DNA of 64,000 nucleotides from Avena insularis (taxonomy: Eukaryota; Streptophyta; Magnoliopsida; Poales; Poaceae). Position 1 is the first letter of the stretch. The number at the start of each line of letters is the position of its first letter. Shown in pieces: positions 45,046-57,302 of the stretch. Under the pieces are notes generated by a model. It saw only the letters and a program-made list of their open reading frames with translations. It did not search any database and was not told the DNA's origin. Location of the stretch: the NCBI GenBank assembly GCA_023614405.1, contig JAJUPC010000235.1:62001-126000 (forward strand), given 5' to 3'. The position numbers and the translations under genes were made by a program.

Positions 45046-47780
45046 GCCTCAGCGCCTTGCAGACCATGATAATCATCCTCTGGCGTGAAGAAAAAACGAT
45101 GTCGGCGTCGTTTAGCGATAAACCCCCCTTCTTTTACTCTAACCCGCGGTCCGCTGCCCACTAGTCACCAGCCGCTGAATTCTCCAAAACCCCGGCTTTT
45201 TGTAACCCGTAACCAGCTCCAGCCTAGCCCCACTGTCGGTTCTGGCCCGCCGCCTACACGTGGGCTGCGAAGGTCGCCCCCCCACATCGACCTCCTAGGT
45301 TAACCATCGGTAGTGAGAAAAGCCCTGTCATGCCTACTGCGTCCGGTCAACATGGCCCTACATAGTGGCTGTGGCTAGCTAATCCTGAGTAACAAAAGTA
45401 TTTACGTAATCATTTTAATTCAAATCTTTTTCAAAATTAATTCAAATTCAAATTTAATTCTGTTTTTTTAAATAACTTTTAATTTATAACTCAAATAATA
45501 CAAATAATATATGTTTTCAAATCAGAAAAATATGAGGAATTCAAATATGTCATTCAAAATATATTTTGGACATTTAAAATTCCAAGTTGACTTAAATTAC
45601 AATAAAATACCCTTTTTCCTTAATTAATTAATATCTTTTGTTTTATAACTCCAAATTTAACAAATGATATGTCTAAAATGATTAGCTCGACGAGACCTTT
45701 CTGTTTATGCATTCCATGGTTTGTTTTGAAGAATGCATCATATAAATATAAAGTATACAGCAACTAATATGAGAATAAAATGAGGATAAAACTCAATATA
45801 ATGCTTTATTATTGTTTTCCACACCTCACCCATGCCATGCTACCTTATTGCCATGCAAATTGTGCATCATTCATCATGGCATGATTGTTTGCTTGATGCA
45901 CTTTATTCATATGCTTGTGCACTTTATTTATGTTGGCCCTTGTTTGTTTGGTTCTTCTTGAATAGAATATTTGGCGGAGATATATCAAGAGAACCAGGAG
46001 CACTACCCAGATCCATCCCTTGCTTCAACTGAGCTGCCAGGCAAGCACTACCACATGCTTGCATACATATAGTACCTATTGCCTCTATCTTACTCTTGCA
46101 TCATTGAGTCACGATTGCATTAAATTGAAACCCAAGTATTGCATAGCCTTTACTTTTAAACCCCACCGAAGCCTGTTTCCTCCATCCCATGAGCCATTAC
46201 TACAGGAGTTGTTTGAGCCATGCGAGTCGTAGAACATCATGTGTAGGGTATGTGAGTGTTTGATGGATAATGAAGTACCTAAACAACTTAACCTGAGTAG
46301 TAATGGGATAACTAATGAAAGTGGCATCGGTGAGCCATATTCGCTATTTGGTTTTTCAGGCTCACTTGTGTCCGTGGGACCCCAGTACTTGATTCTGTTC
46401 CTTGAATATTCGCTATCCACATCCGGGAGGCTTATGAACCCCCACAGGCGAGCTTGATTCATTCTTATTTCTTGGGGCCACAAACTAGTTTGAGGTTTTA
46501 TTTACTATCTGTACTTATGCCATGCTTTCTTTGCTTTATTTAAATTGTGCGGTCTTGCACTTGTCTTGTTAGGAAAGCGGAATGTTTTCGCGGTGTCGAC
46601 AAGCCCATCACATTTTCGGGTTCCCGATCGTTCCTGACCCACGCATAAACCTTGAGGCCGTCTGAGTCAGCTAACCGTTGCGGTAGCTCAATGGGGTGGC
46701 CTGAAATATTTCTGAATCTGTGATTGCTTTGTCGTGGATTGCCTCGTTGGGTTTTGATTTGGTTTTTCCGAGGCATATCGGTGTGTGTTGCTATTTGTGC
46801 ACCCTGCAGGTAAAACTTCTAAAGCCGTGTCCGCGGTTATGGACGACTTAGAGCAGTTTCTCGATCATAGACAAGCATAACTAAAGTACATTTATTAATT
46901 TGACTAGACTAGGTACCGACTAGTAAATAGTGCAACACCGATGGAATGGATAATAAAGCCCAGCGGATGGGGGTTGTTATCCGCTTCCTCGTCGGTAAGC
47001 GAGGAGGAGGATGGATCTGTGAATATTACCATTATTACCGTTATAACTGTTGTTATTAATTCACGGACGTCCGTCTATCTTTGGTTAGGCGGGTGGTTAG
47101 CGAGTATCTATAGAATTGCTAGGGTTTATCTTTTGCTGCAATTGCGTCACCCAGTTGTGTCCCTTTAGAGGCATAAAGACTTGCGAAAGTACCCCTAGGG
47201 TCTCACACGATAAATTATTGGTCGGATGAAGCAGTACATTCGCAAGATGGATCTTTGGGTGGAAGAGACGATGTGGGCAACGATCATTGATTGTAGAGAT
47301 TAGGAGCGAGGATCCGTGAGAGATCTGGGCGGGATCTGCTTATTTATGGGGCATCTTATGCCGATTTGCTTATCCGTACTGGATTTTGTCTTCCGCTTCA
47401 GCTTGATACTCATTGATTGATGTATGAGGAGATATCCTAAACTATTATATCTATCTAGGATATTTGGATCTTGCCGTATGGCGTTGCTATATTTCCTTTC
47501 TTTTTAGATGGAATGGCTCTGATGTACTGTTGTATGGTGGCTTGCATACATACTCATTTGTGTATGTAGTTAATCCCTTACTTTGCCGATTCGCGCCCGT
47601 TCTTGTCTCGATGTTTGGAAATGGTTGGGACGGCCGAAAGGTCTACCTGTGAGTGGCATTTGGGCCCCACCGTACTATTTCAACCATTTCCGCTCATCTA
47701 GGCTTGTAACTAGGAGCGTAATTCACCGAGGTAGTTACACTTGATCACTTCACTAACTTCCTCATCCTTCATCCTTGTAG

Positions 47781-48550
47781 ATGGAGACTCGGTTCAGCAA
47801 GTTTTACCAGTTGGGAAACGGAGGTCAGCTGATCTTTCAGAGGGATCTAGATTCACTGTCAGAGTTACTAGGACGCCCACATCCGGAGTTTCTTGGAGCT
47901 CAACTTCCAGGACCCCAGGAGGAGACCTACAGTGGCTAGTCACCGCAGATCTTCGAGGAAGCATCGAAGCACCAACTTCCGGGAGAATTCAGTTCTCCGT
48001 GAGAGAGAATAACTGGCTAGATGGATTAGCCAGGGCAATGCATGAAGCTCTCGCACGTCTATGTGACCTCAGCATCAACAAGATCCAAGGAACCCGTTTT
48101 GCCCACTATGCAAGACGTGACTTCATGGGAATGCCGATGGAGATGCCAAGTCACCCAGAGTTGAGGCATCAAATGGAGAACCTTGACTTCTTGCTTCATG
48201 ACAGACAGCAAGAACTGGACAATGCCAGGGAGTTAGCCAACCAGAACCGTGCCATCGCCGACCAGAAGGCCCAGACTTTGGCACTGCTCGTCCAAGATCG
48301 CCAGTCTCTTCGCCGCCAGCGTGCAAAGAAGGATCACACCATCGCCCGTCTTCGCAAGAAGGTGGCCGACCTCGAGAAGACCGTCAAGGAGCAGGAAGCT
48401 CAGCTTGCCTCTAAGGAAGAAGAAGATGAGGGTGAAGACATCTAGGGAGACATGGATTCTTACCTCAGAACCGATGATGACTTTCTGGAGGAGGATGCTG
48501 TGGACTTCTACACTGATGATGAAGACTTCGACTTCATCGACGATGACTAG
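47781..48550 (+). pseudogene. Accessory ORF of B upstream of gag: coiled coil plus acidic tail
   Basis: ATG at 47781 starts METRFSKFYQLGNGGQLIF and this frame ends at TAG 47937-47939. The continuation lies in another frame (QWLVTADL...), so there is a shift somewhere before 47937. The second frame contains FSVRENNWLDGLARAMHEAL, GTRFAHYARRDF and a long predicted coiled coil (roughly 48170-48410: LDFLLHDRQQELDNAR ... VADLEKTVKEQEAQLAS). It then reaches an amber at 48443-48445. In the same frame it continues DMDSYLRTDDDFLEEDAVDF into an extremely Asp/Glu-rich tail ending at 48548-48550. No gag, nuclease or polymerase motif. Additional ORFs are known in some plant gypsy elements, but I do not recognise a function. 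C2 has no counterpart in its leader. Confidence 0.65.
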
Positions 48551-48807
48551 ATGTACTAGAGCACTATCGTAGCCTGAGATGTATCATCTCATTGTATGGT
48601 AGCTTACAGAATGGTTCATCAAACCATCTGTTTTCCCTTTGATTGTTGTGGTGTGTGTTGTATCGTGTGCTTGCTTGCATGAATGAAAAAGAAGTTAGTT
48701 GAAAAACCTGAGTTTAACTCAAAGTTTTAGATTTGAAAAAAAAGAAAAAACCAAAACCATGAACCTTAGAATTTCCCTCTTACCCCTATATCTATCTCAA
48801 TCTTCAG
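48551..48807 (+). other. Spacer between accessory ORF and gag of B
   Basis: About 257 bp, AT-rich, with no ORF; stop codons in all frames. It may be an intron-like or untranslated stretch separating two coding units. Confidence 0.5.
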
Positions 48808-49950
48808 ATGACTCGTGGAAACCAAGGAGGGAGCAGCTCGTCGCAGGACCCAATGCTGCAGATCTTGCAAAATCTCATTGTGGACCATGAAGCAAGCAGG
48901 GCCGAGCGTCAAGCCAACTTAGCAACATTGCAACAGATCGCCCAAATGGCTCTCAACAACCAAGGACATGGAAATCAGGATCACCAAGGATCCAAACTCA
49001 AAAACTTTCAGAACACCAATCCCCCAATCTTTAACCAATCTGAAAACCCATTAGATGTTGATGACTGGTTACAGGACATGGAAAACAACTTAGAGGTTGC
49101 CAGAGTTGATGAGAATGAGAAAGTTCTCTTTGCCGCCCACTATCTGGCAGGAGATGCAAGAGCTTGGTGGAATAGCATCCGCAATATGAACCATGGTCAA
49201 GTGATGACCTAGGAAGCATTGAAGGTCAAGTTCAGCCGTACCCACGTGCCGCAAGGTCTCGTCAACAGGATGAGAGATGAGTTCCACGAATTGAAGCAAG
49301 GAAGAATGACTATGGTGGAGTACCGTGACAGATTCTTGTCACTTGCCAGATATGCGCCTGATGAGATCCACACGGAGGCCAAGAAGAAGGAGAGATTCTT
49401 AAATGGACTACATGATGAAATGCAGACTGTCCTTGTCAACATCCATTTCGATGATCTCGAAGAGCTAGTCGACTCTGCCATTCAGATGGAAGGGAAGATT
49501 AACCAGGAAAATGACAACCGCAAGCATCGAATGATGCAGCAATCTGGATCCAGTAGTCACTAGAAGTACCGTCCCAACCCCTCACCAGGATATGCACCAA
49601 GGAACAACCGACCCCCAAATTCTCGCCCAAGCTACCCCAACCGTAGCGGAGGCAATGTTAAGTCCGAAGGAAACAATCACAACTCCGGCAATGCCAACAA
49701 TTTCAACCGTGCCCCTCCCAAGAACAACAACAACAACCTTTGCACCAGGCGGCAGCAATGTTGTGCCTGTCGCAGTCAAGGACAAGTCCCAGATCACTTG
49801 TTTCGAGTGTGGAGTGAAGGGTCACTACTCCAATGAGTGTCCCAAGAAGACTGCCGCCAATGCCCCTGTGAATGCCCTGGAAGAAGATTTGCCCCAGAGA
49901 ACCCTCACAACCGCAATGGTCGTCTCTTCCACATGAACGCAGAAGAAGCC
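48808..49950 (+). pseudogene. gag of B with zinc knuckle, two stops and a frame change
   Basis: ATG at 48808 (MTRGNQGGSSSSQDP) opens the gag. The capsid-like retrotransposon gag core (DVDDWLQDMENNLEVA, FAAHYLAGDARAWWNS) is followed by an amber at 49210-49212 where the family has Trp, then the same frame continues (EFHELKQGRMTMVEYRDRF). A second amber stands at 49561-49563, then a Pro/Asn-rich linker. The nucleocapsid knuckle CFECGVKGHYSNEC (CX2CX4HX4C, 49799-49840) is intact but lies in a different frame. Gag would form the virus-like particle; the protease follows in the original frame. Confidence 0.85.
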
Positions 49951-50478
49951 CAGGAAGCGCCAGATGTAGTGTTGGGTATGTTTTCTGTCAACTCGGTTTT
50001 AGCAAGAGTATTGTTTGATTCTGGAGCATCGCATTCATTTGTCACCGAAGAATTTGTATGCACTAGTAAGATTCACCCAACCAACCTGAAACATGTCATG
50101 ATAGTTCAAATCCCCGGTTCAACAACAAAAGCTAGAAAATTTTGCAAAGCTGTACCTATCAGAATACATGGGATAGATTTTTATGCCAACCTAATTGTAC
50201 TTGGAACCAAAGGATTGGAAGTACTACTAGGTATGGACTGGATGTCAAGGCATAAAGGATTGATAGATTGTGCTAAGAAAGCCATCACCATGACCAGTAG
50301 TTCTGGAGTAACAGTAGAGCATATCTCTGAAACCTTACCCCGTCAATTCAAGTGCAACAAGAGTGTAACCCTGCCCACCATTGACCAAGTCAGAGTGGTC
50401 TGTGAATACACGACGTATTCCCAGATGAATTGCCAGGTATGCCCCCGGATAGGGATATTGAGTTCATTATCGAACTAA
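49951..50478 (+). pseudogene. Aspartic protease of B
   Basis: In the gag frame, LFDSGASHSFV (DSGASH codons at 50017-50034) and VLLGMDWMSRHKGLIDC are both intact. The block is open to 50478 and then shifts relative to the RT frame. The upstream 49837-49950 part of this frame overlaps the knuckle frame and is not real coding. Expected role: maturation of Gag-Pol. Confidence 0.83.
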
Positions 50479-52095
50479 TCCCCGGAACCGGACCTATAGC
50501 CCAGAGACCCTATACCATGAACCCCTCAGAGTTAGTAGGCGAAGAAGCGGTTGGATGCCATGTTAGCAACAGTCGATCAGCCAAGCACATCGCCATGGAG
50601 ATCCCCGGTGTTATTAAATCGACAAGAAAGATGGAGGCAATCGTCTATGTACAGATTACGAGAAAATTGAATGATGTCACCATCAAGAACAAGTACCCTT
50701 TGCCAAAGATAGAGGATCTATTTGATCGGTTATTTGGAGCCGGTATTCTCAAAGATTGATCTTAGGACTGGTTATCACCAACTTAAGATTCGTGCAACGG
50801 ATATTCCGAAGACCGCCTTTACTACTCGCTATGGTTTATACGAGTATACGGTTATGTCTTTTGGATTAACCAATGCCCCCGCTTATTTCATGAATCTCAT
50901 GAATAAGATCTTTATGAATTTCCTAGATAAGTTTGTAGTGGTGTTTATTGACGACATCCTTATCTACTCCAAGTCAGAAGAAGAGCATGAGAAACATCTG
51001 AGAATCATTCTAGAAACCCTGAGAGAGCATCAGTTATATGCCAAGTTCAGCAAGTGTGAGTTTTGGCTGAAAGAAGTAGGATTCCTAGGACATATTGTGT
51101 CTGCCGAAGGAGTCTTTGTTGATCCCACCAAGATCAAAGATGTCGAAGAATGGGAAGCCCCAACCAATCAAACCCAAGTTCGTTCATTTCTCGGATTAGC
51201 AGGATATTACCGCAAGTTCGTAGAAGGATTCTCGAGCATAGCCCGACCAATGACCCAACTGTTGAAGAAGGACAAGAAGTTTGAATGGGCAGACAAATGT
51301 GAAGCCAGTTTCCAGGAGCTGAAGAAGAGATTGATATCAGCCCCAATTTTGATCATGCCAGACATCAAGAAGCCGTTTGATGTGTATTGTGATGCATCCA
51401 AGATTGGCCTAGGATGTGTATTGATGCAAGAAGGCAAAGTCATCGCATATCTGTCTCGACAGCTGAAGCAGCATGAGCAGAACTATCCGACCCATGATCT
51501 TGAGCTAGCAGCTGTGGTTCTAGCATTGAAGACATGGCGTCATTATTTGATGGGTAGTCGCTGTGAGATTTACTCAGATCATAAGATCTTGAAGTATATT
51601 TTTACTCAGAAGGAGCTGAATATGAGGCAAATAAGATGGATAGAGTTAATCAAGGATTATGACCTTGACATTCACTATTACCCCGGCAAAGCCAATGTGG
51701 TAGCGGATGCTCTTAGCAGATTGCCGGGTAGGCTTAACACCATGATCAAAGAGAAGCAACCAAGTTTGTATGAGGAATTGGAGCAGTTCAGGACTGAGTT
51801 AGTTAGCAAAGGATTCCTAGCTAGCATTGAACTTCAACCCACTTTGATTAGCCAAATCAAGGAAGCCCAGAAGGGGAATGACAGTATCGACGGAATCAAA
51901 CATCGTATTGGTATAGGAAAGGTACCTGGATTCACCGAAGACGAAGAAGGAGTACTGTGGTACAAAGGACGTATCTGTGTGCCAGCAGATTCAGAGCTGA
52001 AGGAAATTATCATGAAGGAAGCTCATGATACTCTTTTATCTATCCACCCCGGAGGAACAAAGATGTATCAGGATTTGAAAGAGCAATTTTGGTGA
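50430..52095 (+). pseudogene. Reverse transcriptase, RNase H and integrase N-terminus of B
   Basis: A first block (50430-50759) begins [16 protein letters not shown] and contains an eroded fingers region (the stretch [18 protein letters not shown] has no clear family match, a likely local frame shift), then [16 protein letters not shown]. The main block (50722-52095, 457 codons) has [24 protein letters not shown], the catalytic FIDDILIYS (FIDD at 50944-50955), RNase H ([38 protein letters not shown]) and the start of the integrase finger ([11 protein letters not shown]). It stops at TGA 52093-52095 in a position where the family has a second Trp. RT and RNase H catalytic acids are all present. 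Confidence 0.87.
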
Positions 52096-53280
52096 CACAA
52101 GATGAAAAGAGAGATTGGAAGCTACATCGCCAAATGTGACATCTGCCAAAGAGTCAAAGGAGAGCATCAGAGACCTGCAGGATTGTTGCAACCATTGCAG
52201 ATTCCGGAATGGAAATGGGATTCCGTCGGAATGGACTTTATCACCGGTTTACCTACTTCTAGTAGGGGAAATGACTCAATCTGGGTCATAGTTGGTAGAC
52301 TGTCCAAGGTAGCCCACTTTATACCTGTAAAGACAACCTACCAGAGTGCAAAGTTAGCAGAGCTATACATTGCTAGGATTGTTAGTCTGCATGGAACCTC
52401 CAAGACCATCGTCTCAGATCAAGGAACCCAGTTTACTTCAAGATTTTGGCAGAAAGTTCAGGAAGGTTTAGGAACCAAGTTGAACTTGATCAGCTTATCA
52501 CCCATAAGCAGATGGACGGTGAGAGTCAACCAGATCCTAGAGGATATGCTTAGAGCTTGTGTGTTGGAATACGGATCAAAATGGAAGCGCACGCCTTTCT
52601 GAAATTCTCATATAACAACAGTTATCAAGCTAGTTTGCAGATGGCACCATTTGAATTCCTATACGGAAGAAAGTGTCGTACCCCTTTGAATTGGTCGCAA
52701 GTAGGAGAGAGTCAAATCTTTGGGCCCGACATTCTCCGCGAAGCAGAAGAGAAAGTTCACAAAGTCCGTGAGCACCTCAAGACCGCCCAATCCAGACAAA
52801 AGAGCTATGCTAACAAGAGAAGGAGAGACCTGACTTTCAATGTCGGAGATTTCGTATATCTCAAGGTTTCACCATTAAAGGGAACTCAATGATTTAGTCT
52901 GAAGGGAAAGTTAGCTCCCAGATACATCGGACCTTTCAAAATTCTGAACCGTCGAGGAGAAGTATCGTATCAACTGGAACTGCCTGAAGAGATGTCAGCC
53001 ATCCACAATGTGTTCCATATCTCGTTACTTCGCAAATGTCTGGAAGTGCCTGAGAAGACGTAAGTTTTCAAGAACATCGATCACAGAGCTGTGGAAATCA
53101 ACAATGACCTGACCTATCGAGAAGTGCACATCCGTATCTTAGAAGAAGCCTACAGAACCACCAGGACCAAGAGTATCAAGTTTCTCAAGATTCAGTGGAG
53201 CAACCATACCGAGGAGGAAGCTACTTGGGAGCGCGGAGATTACATTAGGACAGAGTTCCCAGATCTCTTTAGTTCCTAGT
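52096..53280 (+). pseudogene. Integrase and chromodomain of B, catalytic Glu lost
   Basis: Continuing the same frame after the TGA: CDICQRVK finger cysteines, MDFITGLP (first Asp), IVSDQGTQFTS (second Asp), then RWTVRVNQ where the family has the catalytic Glu, so the active site is mutated to Val. VGRLSK also replaces the usual VDRL. After a shift near 52600 the block FSYNNSYQASLQMAPFEF and GPDILREAEEKV follows. A stop occurs at about 52890, then [10 protein letters not shown], and finally a chromodomain (ILEEAYRTTRTKSIKF ... EEATWERGDYI) ending at 53277-53279. Inactive both by frame and by residue. Confidence 0.87.
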
Positions 53281-53313
53281 TTTCTTTGTAAATCTCGGGA
53301 CAAGATTTTGTTT

Positions 53314-53326
53314 AAGGGGGAAGGTT
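53314..53326 (+). other. Polypurine tract of B
   Basis: AAGGGGGAAGGTT directly before the 3' LTR. Confidence 0.85.
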
Positions 53327-56300
53327 TGTAACATCCCAAAACTTCAATCCAAGGTTATCATGATCAAATCATCCAAAAATGGGGTTAACAAAAACTTTTC
53401 CAAATTTAAAATGAAAGCATTCATATATGTGTGCATTTAAAATAGGAGTTGTTTGAATTGCCATGATTGATTGATCCAATTCTTTTAAAATGTTTCTTAG
53501 GTGATTTAAACATCATCTACATCATTCCCAAACTTTTCCTAAAGAAAATCAAATCAAAAAGAATTAAAAAGGAGGAATGGTCATTTTGGCAAATTTAACT
53601 CCCATGCCTACTTTGGCTATTCCTAGTACTCAAAACTTAACAGAAACAATTCTTGATCTTTGCACCCCTTGCTAGTACACATAATGAGGTACCAAGGCCC
53701 ACCTTTGGATCTACTAAAAACATTCTGTTAACTATTTTAAATGACTGTTTAAAATTGAATCTAATGCATATGCATAGATCACCCCTATTTCAAAAACCAT
53801 CTATTTGAGCTCCACTTTCAAAACCCTTGCAACCAAAGACTACCTAGCACTAGTGGAGATCACTCAAAAATTTTGAAACCAAAATTCAAAACTTGTTCTC
53901 TTTCGGCCATTTCATCAAACACCTTGCTGGCAAGATAATATTGGCCTAACTAATACTGTTTTGGGTTAATTTTTGTCTAGCCATTGCAATGTGCTTTGAT
54001 CATCTTGTCCCCCTCAAGCCTGACCAGACCAACCCCAGTCTCTTCCCTACCCCCTAGCCGCACTGCACTGCCATGCCGAGCCCTCTCTTGCCGACCAGGT
54101 GCACTCACATGACAGCCCTCTCCAACCCCTCTCGCCATGTCTAGTACCTGCCGGTGGTCCACCTCCACCAACCAGCCCCGGGCCGAGGCAGGCGAGCAGC
54201 CGAGAACCGCGCCCGGAGCTTGTCGAGCATGCCGACGCTGCCCCCAAAGCGCGCTCTGTCCCCGCTCGCATAGACCGCCCCTTGGCAGCAGCCCGCGCCC
54301 GCCGCTCCACCTTGACCTGGAGAACACCCCAGACACCCCCGCTGGCCGCCCAACGCCTCACAGCCACCGCTCGTTGTGGACACCGCCGCCTCTACCTCTC
54401 AGAGTACCACCTCGCCCAGACCGCAGGCCACTGCCCCTACGGCCGCATTCAAGTTCTAGAGCACCGCCAGGGAACCGCCCATCGATCGCCACCCCCAGCC
54501 ATGCCTCTACCCCGCCGTAGCCATGTCGCCACCGTCGACTACCCATCCCGCTCGGTCTCACCGTCAGGCCTATAAAAGGAGCCCTCCCTAGCCTCTTCTC
54601 TCCACACCATTCCACTCCCCTCACCTCTCTGAACCTCACCCACCTCTCGTCGGAGCAAAGGGAGCAGCAGCTCGCCGGAATTGGAGCCGGAGCAGCCGTA
54701 GCAGGAGGAGAAGGGGGTCGTTGATTGCGACCACCCCAAGCTCCGCCGCAACTGCGCCTCGCCTCGCCGTCGTCTTCCACGTCGTTTGCCCGCCTCGCCG
54801 ACCCCGCTGGAGCCCTGGTATGCCCCCAGTAGACCCCCACCGAGCCGCTAGGGTTCGAGCTCGTCGGCGACCTGTTCGTCGTCGACGACGACCCTCAGTC
54901 GTAGATTCCTATTCTAATCGCTTGCGGCTCACGGTACCATTTCGCGTTTTTAAGTCTGTGACATCGCGGGACCCCCAAGTCACAGCCCAGCGCCACGGAG
55001 CCACCAGGCCCATTTCTTTTCCCGTGCTAGCCCACCTATTCAAATCTGGATTTTTCTTTTTAGTTTGAATCTAGTTTCTATCCCCTAGTTTAAAAATCAA
55101 TTCAGAGAGTTTTAGAAATCCAAAATGCATGAAACTAATTTTGTCTGAAAGGTATTAAAATGATCTATCCAAGCCCATTGGATTTAATTCAATTAGAGTT
55201 ATAGATCTCTCCTAATAAAAATAAGAAGACAGAAGCTTTTGCAACTTGCAACATTTTTATAAAATCAAGCAAGTTAGCTTTTGAGGTTATTCCAACTCTC
55301 AAAAATCACATTTCATCATATCTATCTAAATATGTAATAATATTAAGGTTTACATGCAGTGACTTTGGACTAGTACCAAAATAATGCTATATAGGCATTT
55401 CTAGTCACTTTAAATCATTAAATAATGAACTTAAACCAAAGTAATATTGATCCAACCCTTAAATCTCATCCCCTCATGTTAAAATACGTGTTGAGGACAT
55501 GTGTCCACATGATCCCATATTTTGGTGGTGAATATTAAATTTTAGTTAATATTTCAATGAGTAGAAATTACTTTTCTAAAATAAAAAGGATGAAACTATT
55601 GAAATTAAACTTGTGATGCTTGTGATGATAATAGATCATCAATTGTGTGTCTTAGAATGCTATCTAGCCTAGTTAAGTATTGTTTGGTGATTGTCTACTC
55701 CGTATGTATTGTTATAGAAGATAGTACCGACCAAGCTTACGAGGAGGAGGAGTGCTATCAAGACGAAGATGGAGAAAACTTCAACCACTGCACCAACCAA
55801 GGCAAGCTATTATTGGCAAGCTAACCCTTGCAAAACACACTTTAGCAAGACACCATTAACAGTACAAGCTACCCTTAGCAAACTAGAATCAAACTAGATG
55901 GTTTAGCAAAGATGCCATAAGCATGCTTTGATCACACCCCCTTTAACTACTAGTACCCCAAGTCTTACTTACAAGTTTTACTCCCCTTAGTACACAAAGT
56001 TCTTTACTTGTTTTGAAGGTAGCATAAAAAGTATAAAACTTGACCTACTTAGAAACCTTTAGATGTCGTTCTATGGCATGAGATTGATCCCATCCTTCCA
56101 CCTTAGTGAACACTCTTAACTTAGTATTATAGAGTAGATCAAAAACTTGAGTCACTTTAGATGGGAACACTTGGTGAAAATGAATTATGAAAACCTTGGA
56201 ATGATGAGTCATTCTATTGAGATGTTTGGACATGTGTTGAGAAACACAACTGGTTTATGATGATGAAAATGATGAGGCATGAGCCTTAACCCTTTTATAA

Positions 56301-57278
56301 AACTGATGGTTGGATTCGGATGCGATACCATTCCAAATTTACCGTACAACCACATTACCTGAATTGGGTAAGGCTTAGCTGGAAATTTATATGCATTAGT
56401 ATTAGTTCCCTCACGGGAGAGGTTTGAGCTGAGGCTACCTCTCAATGATGTCCACCTATGCAGTGCCCAAGATGACTGATGGTCATGGTTGGGAGGCCAT
56501 GCTCATAGGAGAGGTGCTTATACTAGGGTGTGTAAAGGGAAGGTTATGTTTGATTATCTGCATACTAAGTATGATGATTCAGGGTTACCCCTGACAGATG
56601 TATCGAATCTTGTGGTGAAAGTGTACCACCTCTGCAGAGTGTCAAACTATTGAATAGCGCGTCATGATTATGGACAGTTGGAATAGCCATACTGTTTCGT
56701 TGTCAGATGTTTTCTAAATAACTTGAAATAAAGGATGAACTTTGACTTAACCACAACAGGGTTGTGTTGATGATAATAGCTTCCCAACTTAAGTGATTCT
56801 AGAACTTTACTTTATCTTTCTTTGCTTCTGAACTCAGCTTAGGTTTCAAACTTAACTTGATAGTTAAACTTAGATTTAGCACTTTGACTTAGAACTATAG
56901 TACCTGTTAATAGTAGTTTGCGAGTACTTAAAGAGTACTCATGGCTTTTGTCCCTGGCTATTATCATGGCCAGACTATGAAGGAGATTATCAAGAGGATG
57001 GTCAGCAGGACGGCTATGATAACTAGGACTATCTGCCTTCGTCAGTATTGCTTGTGCCCCTGAAGATGGACCCCACTGCTACGCTTATCTTTTATTTCCG
57101 TTGCTTGTTGTATTAAAGACTGGATCATGAGATCCTTATTTGTGTAGAACCTTATGTATGGTTTGTAATGGATGATGTACAGTGATATCCAATCCGTTAT
57201 GTCTCGCAAAGATGGTAATCCTGGGATTGCGAGGTATGGCATAACGGGCATCTGGGATTAAAAATCCGGGTGTTGACA
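53327..57278 (+). repeat. 3' LTR of B (3952 bp)
   Basis: Colinear with 38930-42890 and highly similar in AT-rich parts; small indels cluster in the GC-rich block 54050-54900. TATA box at 54571-54578. Ends TGTTGACA, followed by GAGAT. Confidence 0.93.
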
Positions 57279-57283
57279 GAGAT
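57279..57283. repeat. Target-site duplication GAGAT of B (partner 38925-38929)
   Basis: Identical 5-bp repeats in the internal region of A; removing B and one copy restores the alignment with D at about 1150. Confidence 0.93.
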
Positions 57284-57302
57284 GAAGAATGGACTAAAGC
57301 TC

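Larger units (their letters stand above)
43083..47739 (+). mobile_element. Solo LTR C3 of family C (4657 bp) inside B's leader
   Basis: TGTAGCATCCC ... GGTAGTTACA, flanked by perfect CTTGA repeats at 43078-43082 and 47740-47744. Colinear with C1 and both C2 LTRs. It has the conserved TATA (45741-45753), the conserved module (near 46824) and a tRNA-like stretch (44993-45045). A 23-bp tandem repeat lies at 44252-44297. No internal region, hence a solo LTR. Proline-rich frames at 44428-44980 are not genes. Confidence 0.93.
38930..57278 (+). mobile_element. Element B, full-length Tekay-like chromovirus (13.7 kb without its nested LTR)
   Basis: LTRs 38930-42890 and 53327-57278, perfect 5-bp TSD GAGAT (38925-38929 and 57279-57283), initiator-Met PBS, an accessory ORF, gag, protease, RT, RNase H, integrase and chromodomain, polypurine tract. 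Solo LTR C3 (43083-47739) is nested between PBS and accessory ORF. LTR pair length 3961 and 3952 bp. Coding frames carry in-frame stops, several frame changes and loss of the integrase Glu, so it is inactive. Confidence 0.93.
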
